NCBI RefSeq assembly: GCF_028389875.1
Contig: NC_084672.1
Coordinates: 620,001-684,000, forward strand
Length of the DNA stretch: 64,000 nucleotides
Direction of reading: 5' to 3'
Origin: Rhea pennata
Lineage: Eukaryota; Chordata; Aves; Rheiformes; Rheidae
The translations under genes were made by a program, and so were the position numbers. This document shows, in pieces, positions 1 through 11,173 of the stretch. Below the pieces are notes generated by a model. It saw only the letters and a list, made by a program, of their open reading frames with translations, was not told the DNA's origin and did not search any database. How positions within the stretch are numbered: position 1 is the stretch's first letter; each line of letters opens with the position of its first letter.

Positions 1-57
1 CGGCCGGCGCCGCGCAGCCGCGGCGGGCTGCTGACGGCCGCTCTGCTCCGCTCGCAG

Positions 58-87
58 TGGTTCGGGAACCTGGTGACGCTGCGCTGG

Positions 88-120
<33 letters not shown>

Positions 121-3100
121 TCCTACGTGGAGTACCTGGGCGCCGACTCGGCAGAGCCCTCCTGGGGCATCGTGAGTGCGGGGCGCACGGCGGGGGCGCG
201 GGGCAGCCCGGGCGCGGGGCGGCCGCGGGCGCTGACGCCAGCCCCCTGCAGAAGGACCTCATGGTGCTCAACGAGCTGTACACGGTGATGGCGACCGATG
301 CCCTGGCCACCTCCCACCCGCTCTCCTTCAGCGAGCAGGAGATCAACACCCCAGCCCAGATCAGCGAGGTCTTCGACACCATCGCCTACAGCAAGGTGGG
401 CACGGGGGGCGCCGGGACGTGGGGGGCTGCCGGGGCCGCCCGGGCCCGTCCCTCACCCGCTCTCCGCAGGGAGCCTCGGTGCTGCGGATGCTCTCTGACT
501 TCCTCACCGAGGACGTGTTCAAGGAGGGGCTGCAGGTGAGGCTCTGCCGGCGCCGGGCGGCAGGGCAGCCCGTGGCGGGGGCTGCGCGGGGGCTGCTGCC
601 CCCCAGCACCCCGCTCGCCTGGGGCCTGCCCTCCACCGCTCTCGCCTCTGGCTCTTCCAGTCCTACCTCCACACCTTCGCCTACGGAAACACCGTCTACA
701 CCGACCTCTGGGCTCATCTGCAGACGGTACGAGCGGGGCTGGGCGGGCTGCCCCGGCCCCACGGCATGGGCGCTGGCCCCACGACGCCGCTGACCCGCTG
801 CCGTCCCTTCTCCCGCAGGCTGTCGACAAGAACAACGTCTCCCTGCCCGGCTCTATCAGCCAAATCATGGACCGCTGGACACTGCAGATGGGCTTCCCCG
901 TCGTCACCGTGAACACACTCGATGGCACCATCAGCCAGAGGCACTTCCTCCTGGACCCCACCTCCAAGGTGGACCGACCTTCCTCCTTCAAGTGAGTGCC
1001 GTGGGGTGGGCGGGCCGTTCCTGGCCGCTGCGGGGGTCCCGGCCGTGCTGGGGGGTGGTGCGCACGGTGTGGTGCGGCGGTGCCATGTTCTGCCTGTCCC
1101 CCGGCACAGCTACACCTGGATCGTCCCCATCACCTGGCAGACGTCCAACAGCACCGAGAAGAAGTACTGGCTGGAGGACGTCTCAGGTGCGCAGGCGCCA
1201 GGCGTGGGGCTGGGGAGTGGTGGGCTGGGGGGGAGCTGCGGGCGGAGGGGCCGGGCCGGGCTGCGGCTGGGACCCCCGCGGACGCTCCTCTCCCCCGCCA
1301 GCCACCTACAGCGAGTTCAAGGTGAGCAGCCCCGACTGGCTCCTGCTGAACCTCAGGGTGAGCGGGTACTTCCGCGTCAACTACAACCAGGAGAACTGGG
1401 ACCAGCTCCTCAACCAGCTCTCCAGGAACCACCTGGTACGTGGGGCTGGGGGCTGGCGGGGCCGCACCGCTCCCCGTGCCCGCCCGCCCTGACGCACGGC
1501 CTCTGCTTTCTCCCAGGCCATCCCCGTCATCAACCGGGCCCAGATCATCGATGATGCCTTCAACCTGGCCAGGTGAGCAGAGCTGGCCGTGTGGGGGGAC
1601 CGTGGCGCTGCGGGGTCCGGGGGTCCGGGGAGCCCGACCCCTTGCTCACGCCCCCGCAGGGCCGAGTACCTCAGCGTGACGGTGGCCTTGAACACCACGC
1701 GGTTCCTGAGCAAGGAGACGGCGTACATGCCCTGGCAGGCGGCGCTCAACAACCTCGCCTACTTGGAGCTGATGTTCGACCGCACCGAGGTGTTCGGGGT
1801 GATGACGGTGAGCAGCGCGGCGCGGGGGCCGGCTCGGCACTGGGGCCGCTGCCCGCCGGCGCAGCGCTGACCACCCTCCCTGCCCACAGAGGTACATCCA
1901 GAAGCAGGTGACGCCCCTGTTCCAGCACTACAAGAACGTCACCAACGACTGGGCCGACCTCCCCAGCGGCCTCATGGACCAGTGAGTGCCGCGCGGCGCC
2001 GCGGCCGGCTGGCACCCGGCTCTGCGCTGTGCCCCCGGCTCCTCCCGGTCCCCGCGGTTGGCCTCGGGCCCCCATGCTGGCCCCCAGTCCCCCCACTCCT
2101 CTCTCCCCAGGTACAACGAGATCAATGCCATCAGCACCGCCTGCTCCTACGGCATCTCCGAGTGCCAGCAGCTGGCCACCACCTTGCTTGACGAGTGGCA
2201 GAAGAACTCCAGCAACAACCCGTGAGCCCCCCCCGCCCGGGGCTGGGCCCGGGCTGTGCCACGCCGCCAGGCTGGGCACGGCGAGGACTTCCCCGTCCCG
2301 TCCGACATGGCCTTTCCCTCCCGCAGGATCCCCCCGAACCTGCGCTCCGCCATCTACTGCAGCGCGGTGGCCACCGGCGGCGAGAAGACCTGGGACTTCA
2401 TCTGGCAGAGGTTCCGCGCGGCCACCGTGGTGTCCGAGGCAGACAAGCTCCGCTCGGCCCTGGCCTGCAGCACTGAGCCCTGGATCCTCAACAGGTGGGA
2501 CGGGGTCCCTGGCGCGGGGCCATGCCGCAGCCGCGCCGCCGGCCCTCACCCCGGCATCCCTCCCCAGGTACCTGCAGTACACCATCGATCCCACCAAGAT
2601 CCGGAAGCAGGACGCCACCTCCACCATCAACAGCATCGCCAGGAACGTGGTGGGGCAGCCCCTGGCCTGGGACTTCATCCGCAGCAACTGGAAGACGCTT
2701 TTCGGGCAGTGAGTGCCACGGGGGCCGTGGCGTGGGGGCAGGAGGCCATCGGTGGTGCCCCTTGGGTGCTGCTCCACACCCCACGGGCGATGCCCCTGCT
2801 CAGCCGCCCCTCTCCGCTCCCCCAGGTACGGCGGCGGCTCTTTCTCCTTCTCCCGCCTGATTTCTTCGGTGACCCAGCGGTTTTCGACGGAGTTTGAGCT
2901 GCAGCAGGTGCGTCCCGGCCCCGGCAGGGTCCGTGCGCTGGGGGCTCTGGGGCCTGGGCTGCCCCCAGCCCGGCGCGACGTGGGGTGCGTCTCTGCCCAC
3001 TGCGCCTGCCCCTTAGCCAGCACCCCGGGGACGGACGTCCTACCCCGGCCCCCGCGGGCCCAGGCGTCCGGCAGCTCCTGCGCCTGCCCCGCTCTGCCCA

Positions 3101-3317
3101 GCTCCCCACCAGCAATGGGGTGCCCCACGCCTGCTCCAGCCCCTTTCTCCCCCTGCAGCTGGAGCAGTTTAAGGTGGACAACCAGGACACAGGCTTCGGG
3201 TCAGGGACGCGCGCGCTGGAGCAGGCGCTGGAGAAGACGAGAGCCAACATCAACTGGGTGAAGGCGAACAAGCAGACGGTGCTGGCCTGGTTCCAGGGCG
3301 AAACGGGCTCTAGCTAA
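58..3317 (+). CDS. ANPEP: Aminopeptidase N (M1 zinc metallopeptidase), C-terminal 576 residues in 15 exons
   Basis: ANPEP is a type II membrane ectoenzyme that removes N-terminal neutral residues from peptides at the cell surface. Exons read by splice sites and frame: 58-171, 252-395, 470-535, 661-726, 819-991, 1110-1186, 1302-1435, 1517-1572, 1660-1807, 1890-1981, 2111-2221, 2327-2494, 2568-2708, 2826-2907, 3159-3317 (TAA). All introns are GT-AG and keep frame. The first visible exon encodes [20 protein letters not shown]; the Glu in LNEGF is the third zinc ligand, and the catalytic Tyr of the family lies in [17 protein letters not shown] and GXMEN would be in exons left of the window. The C-terminal HEAT-like domain follows, with family blocks [16 protein letters not shown] and [17 protein letters not shown]. 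576 residues agrees with the human protein (967 aa) from about residue 392. Partial only because of the window edge. It lies tail to tail with the next gene. Confidence 0.97.
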
Positions 3318-3770
3318 CCGCGCGCGGTGCCGCGCCGTGCCGCACCACGCACCTTCCTTCGGGACTGGCCGCCGGGCCGGCCGGGGTGGGATGGGCTCTG
3401 CGGGGACCCACCGACGCTCCCAGACCCCGCCGCCCTCGGCGGCCAGGCCGGACTCTCGCCCGCTCCCGACGTCCCCTACACTCCACCCGCCTCTGCCCCC
3501 GGCCTCCGGATGCTGCAGCCCGGCTGCCCCTGCCACCGCGCTCCTTTGCTGCTCCCGATGGGAACGCGCCGCTGCCCGTGCAGCCGCCGTTGCCTCCGGC
3601 AGTGCCCAGCGCCCGTGTGACGGGCAGAGGAGGGGCTGGACCGCGAAGGCTTGGGGCTGCCGGCGGGGCCCCGCTGCCCCACGGCTGCCGGAGGCCGAGG
3701 CGCTGCTGGGCTCCGTGAAGGCCCGTGGGAGGTCTCCGATGCTGTAAATAAAAGGCTGCACGTGAGACTT
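3318..3770 (+). terminator. ANPEP: ANPEP 3' UTR and polyadenylation signal
   Basis: The stretch after the TAA stop holds no further exon. An AATAAA hexamer sits at 3747-3752, about 430 bp past the stop, and is followed by GT-rich sequence. It is the first good polyadenylation signal downstream of ANPEP on this strand. Confidence 0.75.
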
Positions 3771-4710
3771 CCCCGGCAGCCGTGCCTGTGGGGCCGGGGT
3801 GCGGGGCACCGCCGCGGCTGGAGGGGGCAGGGGTCTGGGCAGGAAACACCTGGGACCCTGCAGCGGGCACCGCGCAGGGGACCGAGGAAGCAGAGCCCCC
3901 CGGGCCATTAGGAGCCTGGTGCTAAGTGGCTCTGGGGGCCTTGCAGACGCCAGGCTCCCCGGCCCCTCCGTCTGACGGCTCCGTGCGAGCTCTCCTGCTG
4001 GGCCCCGGCCAGCCCCACGCCGCTCGCGCGTCGGCCGCCGGCACCCTGCTCCGGGCGCCGGCCCCCGCCGGGCTCTCCGGCTCCGCGGCTGGGATGCACC
4101 CAGGGGCCCCTCCTCGGGATCGGGCACTGCAGGATCGTGGCGGGAGGCAGCGTTGGCTTCCCCGGACCGTGCCAGGGCAGGACTCAGACGCCTGCAGACA
4201 GCCCCGCGGGCACGCGTCCCCAGCCCGATGGGCTGCGGGAGCGGGGAGCCGCGGCGGTCCCTGCGGGGCCGGTCCCGGCGGGGCGAGGGCGTCTCCTGGG
4301 GCGCTGCGCCTGCCGGCACGGGGTGCACTGTAGACAGCCCGGCACAGAGCACGGCTGCGGCGCCCGGCCGGCCTCGGCGGGTCTGCGTGGGGACGGTGCC
4401 CGGCTTCATGGGGCTTTGTCCAGGGAGAGCGCCAGGGCCTGATGGGCAGCTCCAGGCTGCCCCTTCCAGGGGCCAGTGCAGCTGAGGGACCCCCGGGATC
4501 CTCTCCGGCACCCCAGGTCCACGGACCCCTTGGAGTGCCGCTGGCCCCAGCATGAGTTGGAGCTGAGCTTTGCCCACCAGGGCCATCTGTGGCCACCGGG
4601 TGGGTGCTCTGGGCAATCCGCCCCTCCCTCTCCTGCTCCGGAGCCTAACGAGCAGGAGCACTGGGACCCCGCAGTAACGAGACGCAGTGCAAGCAGCAGT
4701 GCAGAGCAGC
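3771..4710. other. Intergenic, ANPEP and MESP tails
   Basis: Between the 3' ends of the convergent ANPEP (+) and MESP (-) genes. GC-rich, with open frames on both strands that show no family resemblance. No exon, RNA gene or repeat recognised. Confidence 0.6.
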
Positions 4711-4716
4711 TTTAAT
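4711..4716 (-). terminator. Likely polyadenylation signal of the minus-strand MESP gene
   Basis: Forward TTTAAT reads ATTAAA on the minus strand, the commonest variant of AATAAA. It lies about 85 bp downstream of the proposed stop codon of the minus-strand MESP gene. Confidence 0.5.
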
Positions 4717-4798
4717 GAGGATCCCTTCCCCAGTGTGCAGCGCGGCACAGCAAGGCTGCCGTCCTCTCTGCGCTGCCCGTGCAGCGCCGGGCGCGGGC

Positions 4799-6624
4799 TC
4801 AGCTCCACCATCCCCAGCGCCGTGCCGGGGCACAGCCGGGCATGGCAGGGGCTGGCTGGGTGTCCGGGGAGAAGAGCAGGTCCAGGGCCTGCGGGTTGCC
4901 GAGCTGTGCCGAAAGAGCTGTGTCAGGAGATCTGCCGCGGGACGGGACCGTGCCCTGCACCCCACGCCCTGTGCCCTGCGCCCCGTGCCCCACGCCCTGG
5001 GTCCCGTGCCCCCAGGACTGGGTCTCCTGCAGAGCCAGCTGGGCACTGCCCCCTCTGCCAGTGCAGGTGGACGCCCAGCGCAGCTTCACCTGCACTGCAC
5101 TTTGCTGGGGTGGGAGCCGCCTGGCAGCCCCTCTCTCCTGCACCCCGTGGGCAGCATCCCCCCATCGCGTGCCGAAGCACCGGGTGGCCCCCTCCTACGT
5201 CCCCGACTCCGAGCACGGAGCAGGGGCCGGGGCCAGAGCCGGCTCTGGAGGGGGCTGGGGGCTGTGTGTACCTGGCAGCGCGAGTCAAGCTGAGAGCCGT
5301 GTGCGGGGGGTCCGTAGCGCCCTGCGTCTGTCACCGCTGCCCTGGGGGCTGCTGGCTCCGGGCAGGAGGAGGAACCGCTCCCGGAGCTTGTGACCGCGTC
5401 CTGTCTCCAGCGGGGGTCCAGCGGGGCCACTGCTCTGAGGCTGCAGAGTGACGGCAACCAGGACCCCGAGTCTGAGCCAGGGGTCCGGAGCAGCTCCACG
5501 GGGGTCCCGGCCACGGGGCCACAGGGTGGTGACCCCCAGGTGCTTGTCCCCATGCTGGGAGCTCTGTCCAGCTCCAAGGGGCTCCCTGCCCCTGTGCAGT
5601 CAGGAGGGGGCAACCAGGAGGATGCATCGATGAGTGCTTCGGGCAGCTCGGGGGGGGTCCTGGCCATGCGGCCACAGTGCAGCAACTCCCAGGCACCGGG
5701 GGTCCTGTGCAGCTCTGAGGGGGTCCCTGCCCCTGCACAGGGAGGAGGGGGCAGCCAGGAGGATGTGTCAACGACGAGAGCCTCGGGCAGGTCCGGGGAG
5801 GTCCCAGACATGGAGCCACAGGGTGGCGACCCCCAGGTGCTCGTCCCCATGCCGGGGGTCCCATGCAGCTCCAGGGGGGTCCCAGCCACAGGGCTGCAGT
5901 GTGGTGACCCCCAGGTACCCATCCCCATGCTGTGGGTCCCATGCAGCTCCGGGGGGGTCCCAGACATGGAGTCACAGTGTGGCGACCCCCAGGCACCCGG
6001 CCCCATGCTGAGGGTCCCATGCAGCTCCGGGGGGGTGCTGGACACAGGGCTGCAGCATGGCGACCCGCAGGCGCCCATCCCCACGCCGGGGGTCCCGTCC
6101 GGCTCCGGGGGGCTCCCTGCCCCTGTGCGGCGAGGAGGGGGCAGCCAGCAGGATGCATCGACGGCGAGAGCCCCGTGCGGCTCCGGGGGGGCCCCGGGCG
6201 CGGGGCCGCAGCGCGGCGACCCCCCGGCGGCGGGCGGCGGCGGCGGGCGGCAGCAGCCCAGCCCCGGGGGGCAGAGCGGGCAGCGGCGGGCGGCCGCCCC
6301 CCGGCGCCGCGCCAGCGCCTCCTCGCCCAGCCCCAGCAGGGCCGAGAGGTGCCCGATGTAGCGGGCGGCGAGGCGCAGGGTCTCCACCTTGGTGAGGCTC
6401 TGCCCCGCGGGCACCAGCGCCGGCGGCAGGTAGAGGCGCAGCGTGCGCAGCGCCCGCGCCAGCTGCCTCATGCGCAGCTTCTCCCGCTCGCTGGCGCTCT
6501 GCCGTGGGCCCCCCCGCGCCCCGCACCGCCCCGGCCGCCCCCCGGGCCCCGGCAGCGTGGTGGGCGGTGGGCAGCGGCAGCGGCGCGGGCAGCGGCGCAG
6601 CAGCGGGGCTGGGGAGCCGGCCAT
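4799..6624 (-). CDS. MESP2: MESP-family bHLH transcription factor, copy next to ANPEP (MESP2 position)
   Basis: MESP factors act in the nucleus of presomitic and early cardiac mesoderm to set somite boundaries and polarity. Exon 1 is 6624-5272, giving 451 residues and ending CAG|GTACAC in phase 0. The ATG at 6622-6624 has G at -3 and +4. The bHLH spans about residues 43-98 with [20 protein letters not shown], then [22 protein letters not shown], and the MESP hallmark CPLCP at 115-119. Residues 150-404 are ten repeats of about 26 residues, absent from mammalian MESPs as I know them. Exon 2 is tentative: 4903-4799 (or from 4888), in phase, reading [14 protein letters not shown] to a TGA, which would give 485 residues. 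It resembles the usual short acidic-leucine tail of the family only weakly. The name rests on position: in human MESP2 is the copy beside ANPEP, tail to tail. The bHLH is identical to the other copy, so sequence cannot decide the paralogue. Confidence 0.88.
5413..6177 (-). repeat. Coding tandem repeat, 78-bp unit, ten copies, in the ANPEP-side MESP
   Basis: Two unit types of 26 residues are mixed. Type A centres on [19 protein letters not shown] and type B on GxWGSPxCxxxxGTPPEL. Order here: A,B,B,B,B,A,B(22 aa),A(25 aa),B, then a degenerate A. All lie in the MESP reading frame (residues 150-404). The first two and a half units fall in the block shared with the other MESP; the rest differ. Confidence 0.85.
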
Positions 6625-6673
6625 GCCCGGGGCTGTGTGCCGCCCGCCGCCGGGGCAGCCCCCGGCTGCCCGG

Positions 6674-6801
6674 CTTTATGCGGGGCCCGAGGTGTGAAGC
6701 GACGCTGCTGCGGGCCGCCCGGAGGTGTCAAAGCCCGGGGAGCGCAGGATGGGGCTGGGGCCGGGAGCCTGGGAAAGCCGGGCCCATTTGCAGAGGTGTC
6801 A
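6674..6801 (-). promoter_or_regulatory. Promoter of the minus-strand MESP: T-box sites and a CATAAA box
   Basis: Reading the minus strand, TCACACCT (forward AGGTGTGA, 6690-6697) lies 9 bp upstream of CATAAA (forward 6675-6680), which is about 50 bp upstream of the ATG. Two more T-box-like AGGTGTCA sites are at 6723-6730 and 6794-6801. TBX6 binding to AGGTGTGA-type sites is the known activator of mouse Mesp2. Binding here is inferred from the motif and from the same arrangement at the other MESP. Confidence 0.6.
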
Positions 6802-8925
6802 GTTCTGACTCCTCCAGCCCTTAATTGCCGCTGCCCGGCGCTGGGAAGTGTGCAAGGGCCAATTCACACGGTTGTGAGAGATGCTAACGTGCCTACCAGC
6901 CCTGCCAGAGCCCGCCTGCAGCCCCGGGCTCTCCGGGCCCTGCATGATGCTGCGTTGCAGTGGGGACTTGACCTTGCAGCACTGGGAGAGCTGCCAAGCA
7001 CCCTGGGCTGCCGCCTCTCGCGCTGGGGGCTGCCAGGCCACCCCACATCCTCGGGGGTGCCCCCCTCTCTGCACCTCATCTGGGCCAATGCCCACAGAGC
7101 CCCTGGCCCTCTGCGCGGCTCCCAGCACAGCCCCTGAGGGCTGCGGGTCCCGGTGTGCTCCCGCCTCCATATGACTGGCTCAGAGATGCTTGGCCAGTGC
7201 CTTTGGGGCAGAGCGATGTGCTGCCTTGCTAGGATGTCCCGTGGCAGTCTTTGCATCCTGGCTGTGCTGCCTGGGCCTCCCTGCACCCTGTGAGGTGCAG
7301 CCCTGCCTCTCTGGGCTCCTTGCAAGCTCTAGAGGAGCTGTAGGAGCAGCCTGTGCTCCCTGCAGAGGCCCAGCCCTGTGCCCCCCAGGCCGCTCAGCCG
7401 CGGGGAGCGGGGCTCCGTGCACGCCTGGTCCAGGCGGTGCAAACCCCAGACCCTGCGCTGGAGACCCCAAGCGAGACTTGCAGCTTCAGCCCTGCCCACG
7501 CATCACTCCATAAGGTCTGGCCTGGCCGTTCTCCCGCTGAGCCCCTGCTCCCGGCGCGGCTGCATATCCTGCTCAGCTCTGCCCCGCGCGGGGCGGTGGG
7601 CTCCCCTCGGCCCTGCAGCCCGCGGGAGGCCGGCTGGCCCCGCGGCGTCACTTGCCTTGCGGCACTTATGCTGGAAGATGGGGCAGGTTGGCCGCGGCCG
7701 TGCCGGGTTTGGGGTGCCTTTAGGGGCAAGCAGTGCCCCTGTGCCTTGGTACTGCCAGGATCTAGCCGGTCCCGTGTGTGCACGTCCTGGGGGGGCTCTC
7801 AGCTGCGGGGGATCTGCTCCCTCCTGCACGCCCGATGTGGCTGCGGGAAGCACCAGGCCACAGGGCTCAGTGCTCTGGGCTGTTCCAGGCCTGGGATGGT
7901 GCATGAGGGGTGTCAGGGAGGCAGCTGCTAGCCCAGGCTTGGGTAGGGCGCTCTCATCCTGTGCACTGGTGCCTTTTCTGCTCCCTCTCCCAAGCAGGGC
8001 ACAGCCTCCCCGCACCGTCCCCGCCAGCCCTCCACGCCTGGGTGGAGGCCGAGGAACACGCAGCGAGGTGCCCAAGCTGTGCGTGCGTGGGACTGCAGCC
8101 GCGCTCTCGCCTGGGTCCTTTGTGCCTCTTCTTGCAGGCAGAGCAAAGCCGTGGTGTGGGGACTGGGTGCAGGGGTCCTGGGCGAGCACGTGCTGCTGTG
8201 CATGGAGCAGAGGTGGATGCTGGAGCTTGGAGGAGGAGTGTGCAGCAGAGGGGAGGGCTTGCTGTACCGGCACAGCAGCTCTGCGGGGTGCCCCGGGTGC
8301 GTCCCCAGAGGCGCTAGTGGCACGCAGCCCACGAACTCCCCAGGCTCAGGCATGGTGCTTATGCAGGCTCTGCTCCAGAGATAAGTGCCCTGGGTGAGCG
8401 CTGCCCACGCCACGGGCCAGAGAGACCTGGGGTCCCCCACGGGGTGGGGGGCTGTGACCTCTCCCTGCGGCGGGGGCCAGCTCTGACCCCACGTCCCAGC
8501 GCTGTCACGGCCCCACCGCGCTCCAGCACTTGTCTAAACACGGAGCGAGGTGGGAACAGGCTGCCCAGCAGGGCCGCAGAACTCATTACCCAGGAGCTCG
8601 TCAGCTAATGAGACCCAGGAGGGGGCCTGGGAAAGGGGCAAGGCAGCGCCGAGGGGAGAGCGCTCCCGGAGGCAGCTGTGCACGGGGAAGGGGTGCCCGC
8701 ACGAGGGGCCGCTGGGCCGCGAGCCCCCCGCCACACTGGCGGCAGCCCAGCTCTGGGCAGGGTGTGCCGCCTGCCGCCCTGCGAAGGTTGGTCGGGTTTC
8801 TGAGCACGGAACCGCTCTGCAGGGGCTGAGCTGGAGTCAGACACCGGAGCGCCTGGACCTTGGATGGGAGGCGTGATGCAGCACTTGCTCTAGTGTAAGA
8901 GAGGGCAGGAGCGGGCAGTAAGAGC
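6802..8925. other. Inter-MESP region, proximal part, no gene seen
   Basis: GC-rich sequence with many open frames but no conserved protein or splice structure. A T-box-like TTCACACG is at 6863-6870. As the shared upstream region of two head-to-head MESP genes it is a likely home of mesodermal enhancers, but that is inference. Confidence 0.5.
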
Positions 8926-9015
8926 TATTCACTCTTCAGCCATTTATCCATTACACTTGAAATGTCTGTGATGAGATAACTGCCAGTTCAGCTGCCAATG
9001 ACCTTACCGTAGGAG
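8926..9015. promoter_or_regulatory. Candidate regulatory island between the MESP genes
   Basis: A compact AT-richer island within GC-rich sequence, with few CpGs and motifs such as ATTTATCCATTACACTTGAA and GATGAGATAACTG. Such islands in compact bird intergenic DNA are often conserved non-coding elements. The evidence is composition only. Confidence 0.3.
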
Positions 9016-9739
9016 CACAGGCTGCCTGGGCTATTGCAGGGCCCTGGGGCGTTAACCTTTCACAGCGCTCGGCTGGGTGGTGGGTGCAGGTGGCGGGTTA
9101 ACCCCCGCAGTGAGGTGCGTTGTGCACATTTGCCCAGGCCCAGCAGCGGCTGAGCTTTCAGCAGGGGATGTCAATGGTCTGCCCGGGGCTGTGCGTGGGT
9201 CAGAGAGCAGAGCTGTGCCTGCCGGCACGGCGGGATGCAATGGTGTGCGTGGCTGCGGGAAGAGCTGCAGGCAGAGGGTCCCCTGCTCCCCATGGCATCC
9301 ACACCAGTGACCCGCCAGGGCTCAGACAGGCCCCAAGACGACCTGCACAGGATGGTTTTAAAAGCCAGAGCTGCCCCCATGCAGGTTCCTAGCTGGTCTC
9401 ATAAGCACCCAGTGCCAGCGTGCTGCAGTCCGTGTTGCCCAGCCCTGGGGAGCGCCGAGCCTTGTCCTCCACCTCATCCTGCTGAGAAGGGCAGGAGCAC
9501 GGAAACTGCAGAGGTTCGGCTCGCTGGAGCGCGCAGCCCGGGGTTAGCGGTAATCGCACTGCTTCCGTGCCATCGCGCAGTGTTTCCAATGAAAACTTAA
9601 TAAACTTCATGTGACTGTTCGGAAATGTGAGCCCCATCAGTGATGAAGCCTTGGCTCATCCAATGTTATCTCCAGCTCACGTGGGGAAAGTCCCTCTGAC
9701 ATGTCCCTGGGAGGAGCTGGCAGGGCCTGCGCACTCCAT
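9016..9739. other. Inter-MESP region, middle part, no gene seen
   Basis: Unique sequence without recognised exons. A small AT-richer patch at 9580-9630 contains TTTCCAATGAAAACTTAATA. Confidence 0.4.
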
Positions 9740-10070
9740 GACCAGCCCCACGCCCCACAACTGCTTCTGTGCCCCATGCCCAGCTCTGTGCCCCACGGCC
9801 AGCCTGTGCTCTGCACTCAGCCCAGTTCCCTGCACCTAGCTCAATTCCTCCCATCCAGCTCAGGTCCCAATGGCCCCAGGCACAGCATCCAGCTGCATGT
9901 CCCACACCCAGCTCTGCACCCTGTGCCCAGCTCCATGCCCTGTGCAGACCCCCAAGCCCCACACGTAGCTCCATGCCCCGTGCCCTGTTCTGTGCCCCAT
10001 GCTCAGCTCCATGCCCAGCCCAGGGCCTCATGCCCAGCTCCATTCCCAGTGCCCAGCTTAACTGTCTGGG
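9740..10070. repeat. Degenerate short tandem repeat, GCCCAGCTC-CATGCCC type
   Basis: About 330 bp built from diverged units of roughly 15-31 bp around CCCAGCTCCATGCCC and CAGCTCTGTGCCCCA, such as those around 9775, 9930 and 10000. Probably an old minisatellite. Open frames across it on both strands are a by-product. Confidence 0.7.
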
Positions 10071-10845
10071 CCCAACTGGGTACTCCACAGCCCTTTCCCT
10101 CCAGAGTTCCTGTTTAGGTGTTTCCATGTGGGAAATTTTTTTGGGGGGGGGGCATGCACACTGCTGCGTTATAAGGGGACTGTGCACATCTGATGATACG
10201 GGGGCCATGCACACTGCTGTGCCCCCGGGGGCTGCAGACCCCTCCATGTTACCAGGCTTGTGCAGCCTGTCCCCCACCCCCGGGCGGGGGCTGCGCTGTG
10301 TTAGGGGCCTGCGCAGCACGCCGAGCGCTCGCAGCCTGCGTTTGGGAAGCGGGTCCCCCAGGCCCTTCCCTCGGAGCCCACTCGCTGATGTGTTTTCCTT
10401 GTGTGCGGCAGTGCTGGGTTTCCCTGGAAACCTTTACACCAGCCATGGGGAGCGACACCTGCGCGGGGCCTGGGAACGCGGCGGGGGGCCCCCTCCCAGC
10501 CCTCGCGCCCCCGAACGCCCCAGCGCCGTGCGTGCTGGGGAAGGGGCCGTGCCCCCCGGGCTGCTCTGTCCCCGCACCTGCACTGTGGGGCTGCTGCTGG
10601 GGGTCCCGAGCCCCCAGAGGGGCTGCCCGGAGCTCTTCCCGCCAGCCGACCCCTTTCGTATGGGGGATGCTTTCGCAGGGGGGCTGGGAGCAGAAGCAGA
10701 GCCCCGAGTCCGGGCAGCGGAAACGTGGGGCGCTGAGCGGAGCGGGAGGGCTGTGGGCTGCCCTCACCGGGGCCCCGGGGCCCCGCGGGCTCTGCCGTCG
10801 GGGGGCGCCGGCGGAGCCCCGCGGCCCAGCAGGCGTCAGGGCTCA
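10071..10845. other. Inter-MESP region, distal part, no gene seen
   Basis: Contains a G10 run near 10141-10153 and a short duplication (CATGCACACTGCTG near 10154 and 10206). CpG content rises towards 10845. No exon recognised. Confidence 0.4.
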
Positions 10846-11173
10846 TTAGTGGGAGCGTGTGAAACGCCATTAGCGGGGGCGGCGGGGGGGAGGGGGGAGC
10901 TTCCTGCTGCCTGTGCCCCGCGGCGGCGGCCGAGCGCGGCCCCGGCGCCCCGGCCCCGCGGCCAGCGGGTGCCGCGGTCTGTCCCGGGCCGGGCCGGGGC
11001 CGCGGCGGCGCGGGGGGGCGGCGGCCTCACGCCGCCGGGGTAAAATTCGTCACCAGCGTGTTCAAAGGCCCCCCCGGCCTTTGAAGTGCTGGCGGTGCCG
11101 GCCGAGGTGCCACTTCACACCTCCGGGCCGGCATAAAGCCGCGGCGGCCGCGGGCTGCGGCACAGGGGCCGCG
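10846..11173 (+). promoter_or_regulatory. CpG-rich promoter of the plus-strand MESP with T-box, TATA-like and TCF/LEF-type motifs
   Basis: TCACACCT at 11115-11122 lies exactly 9 bp upstream of CATAAA at 11132-11137, and the ATG is at 11174. This is the same arrangement as at the other MESP. Upstream, TTCAAAGG (11061-11068) and CCTTTGAA (11078-11085) form a perfect inverted pair with a 9-bp spacer; CTTTGAA is a TCF/LEF-type core. GCGTGTGAAACG near 10855 is another T-box-like site. Regulation by TBX6 and Wnt is known for mouse Mesp genes; use of these sites is inferred. Confidence 0.6.

Noticed and set aside
3201-4811. A 536-codon minus-strand open frame over the ANPEP tail
   Set aside because: Antisense to the last ANPEP exon and its UTR; arises from high GC content.
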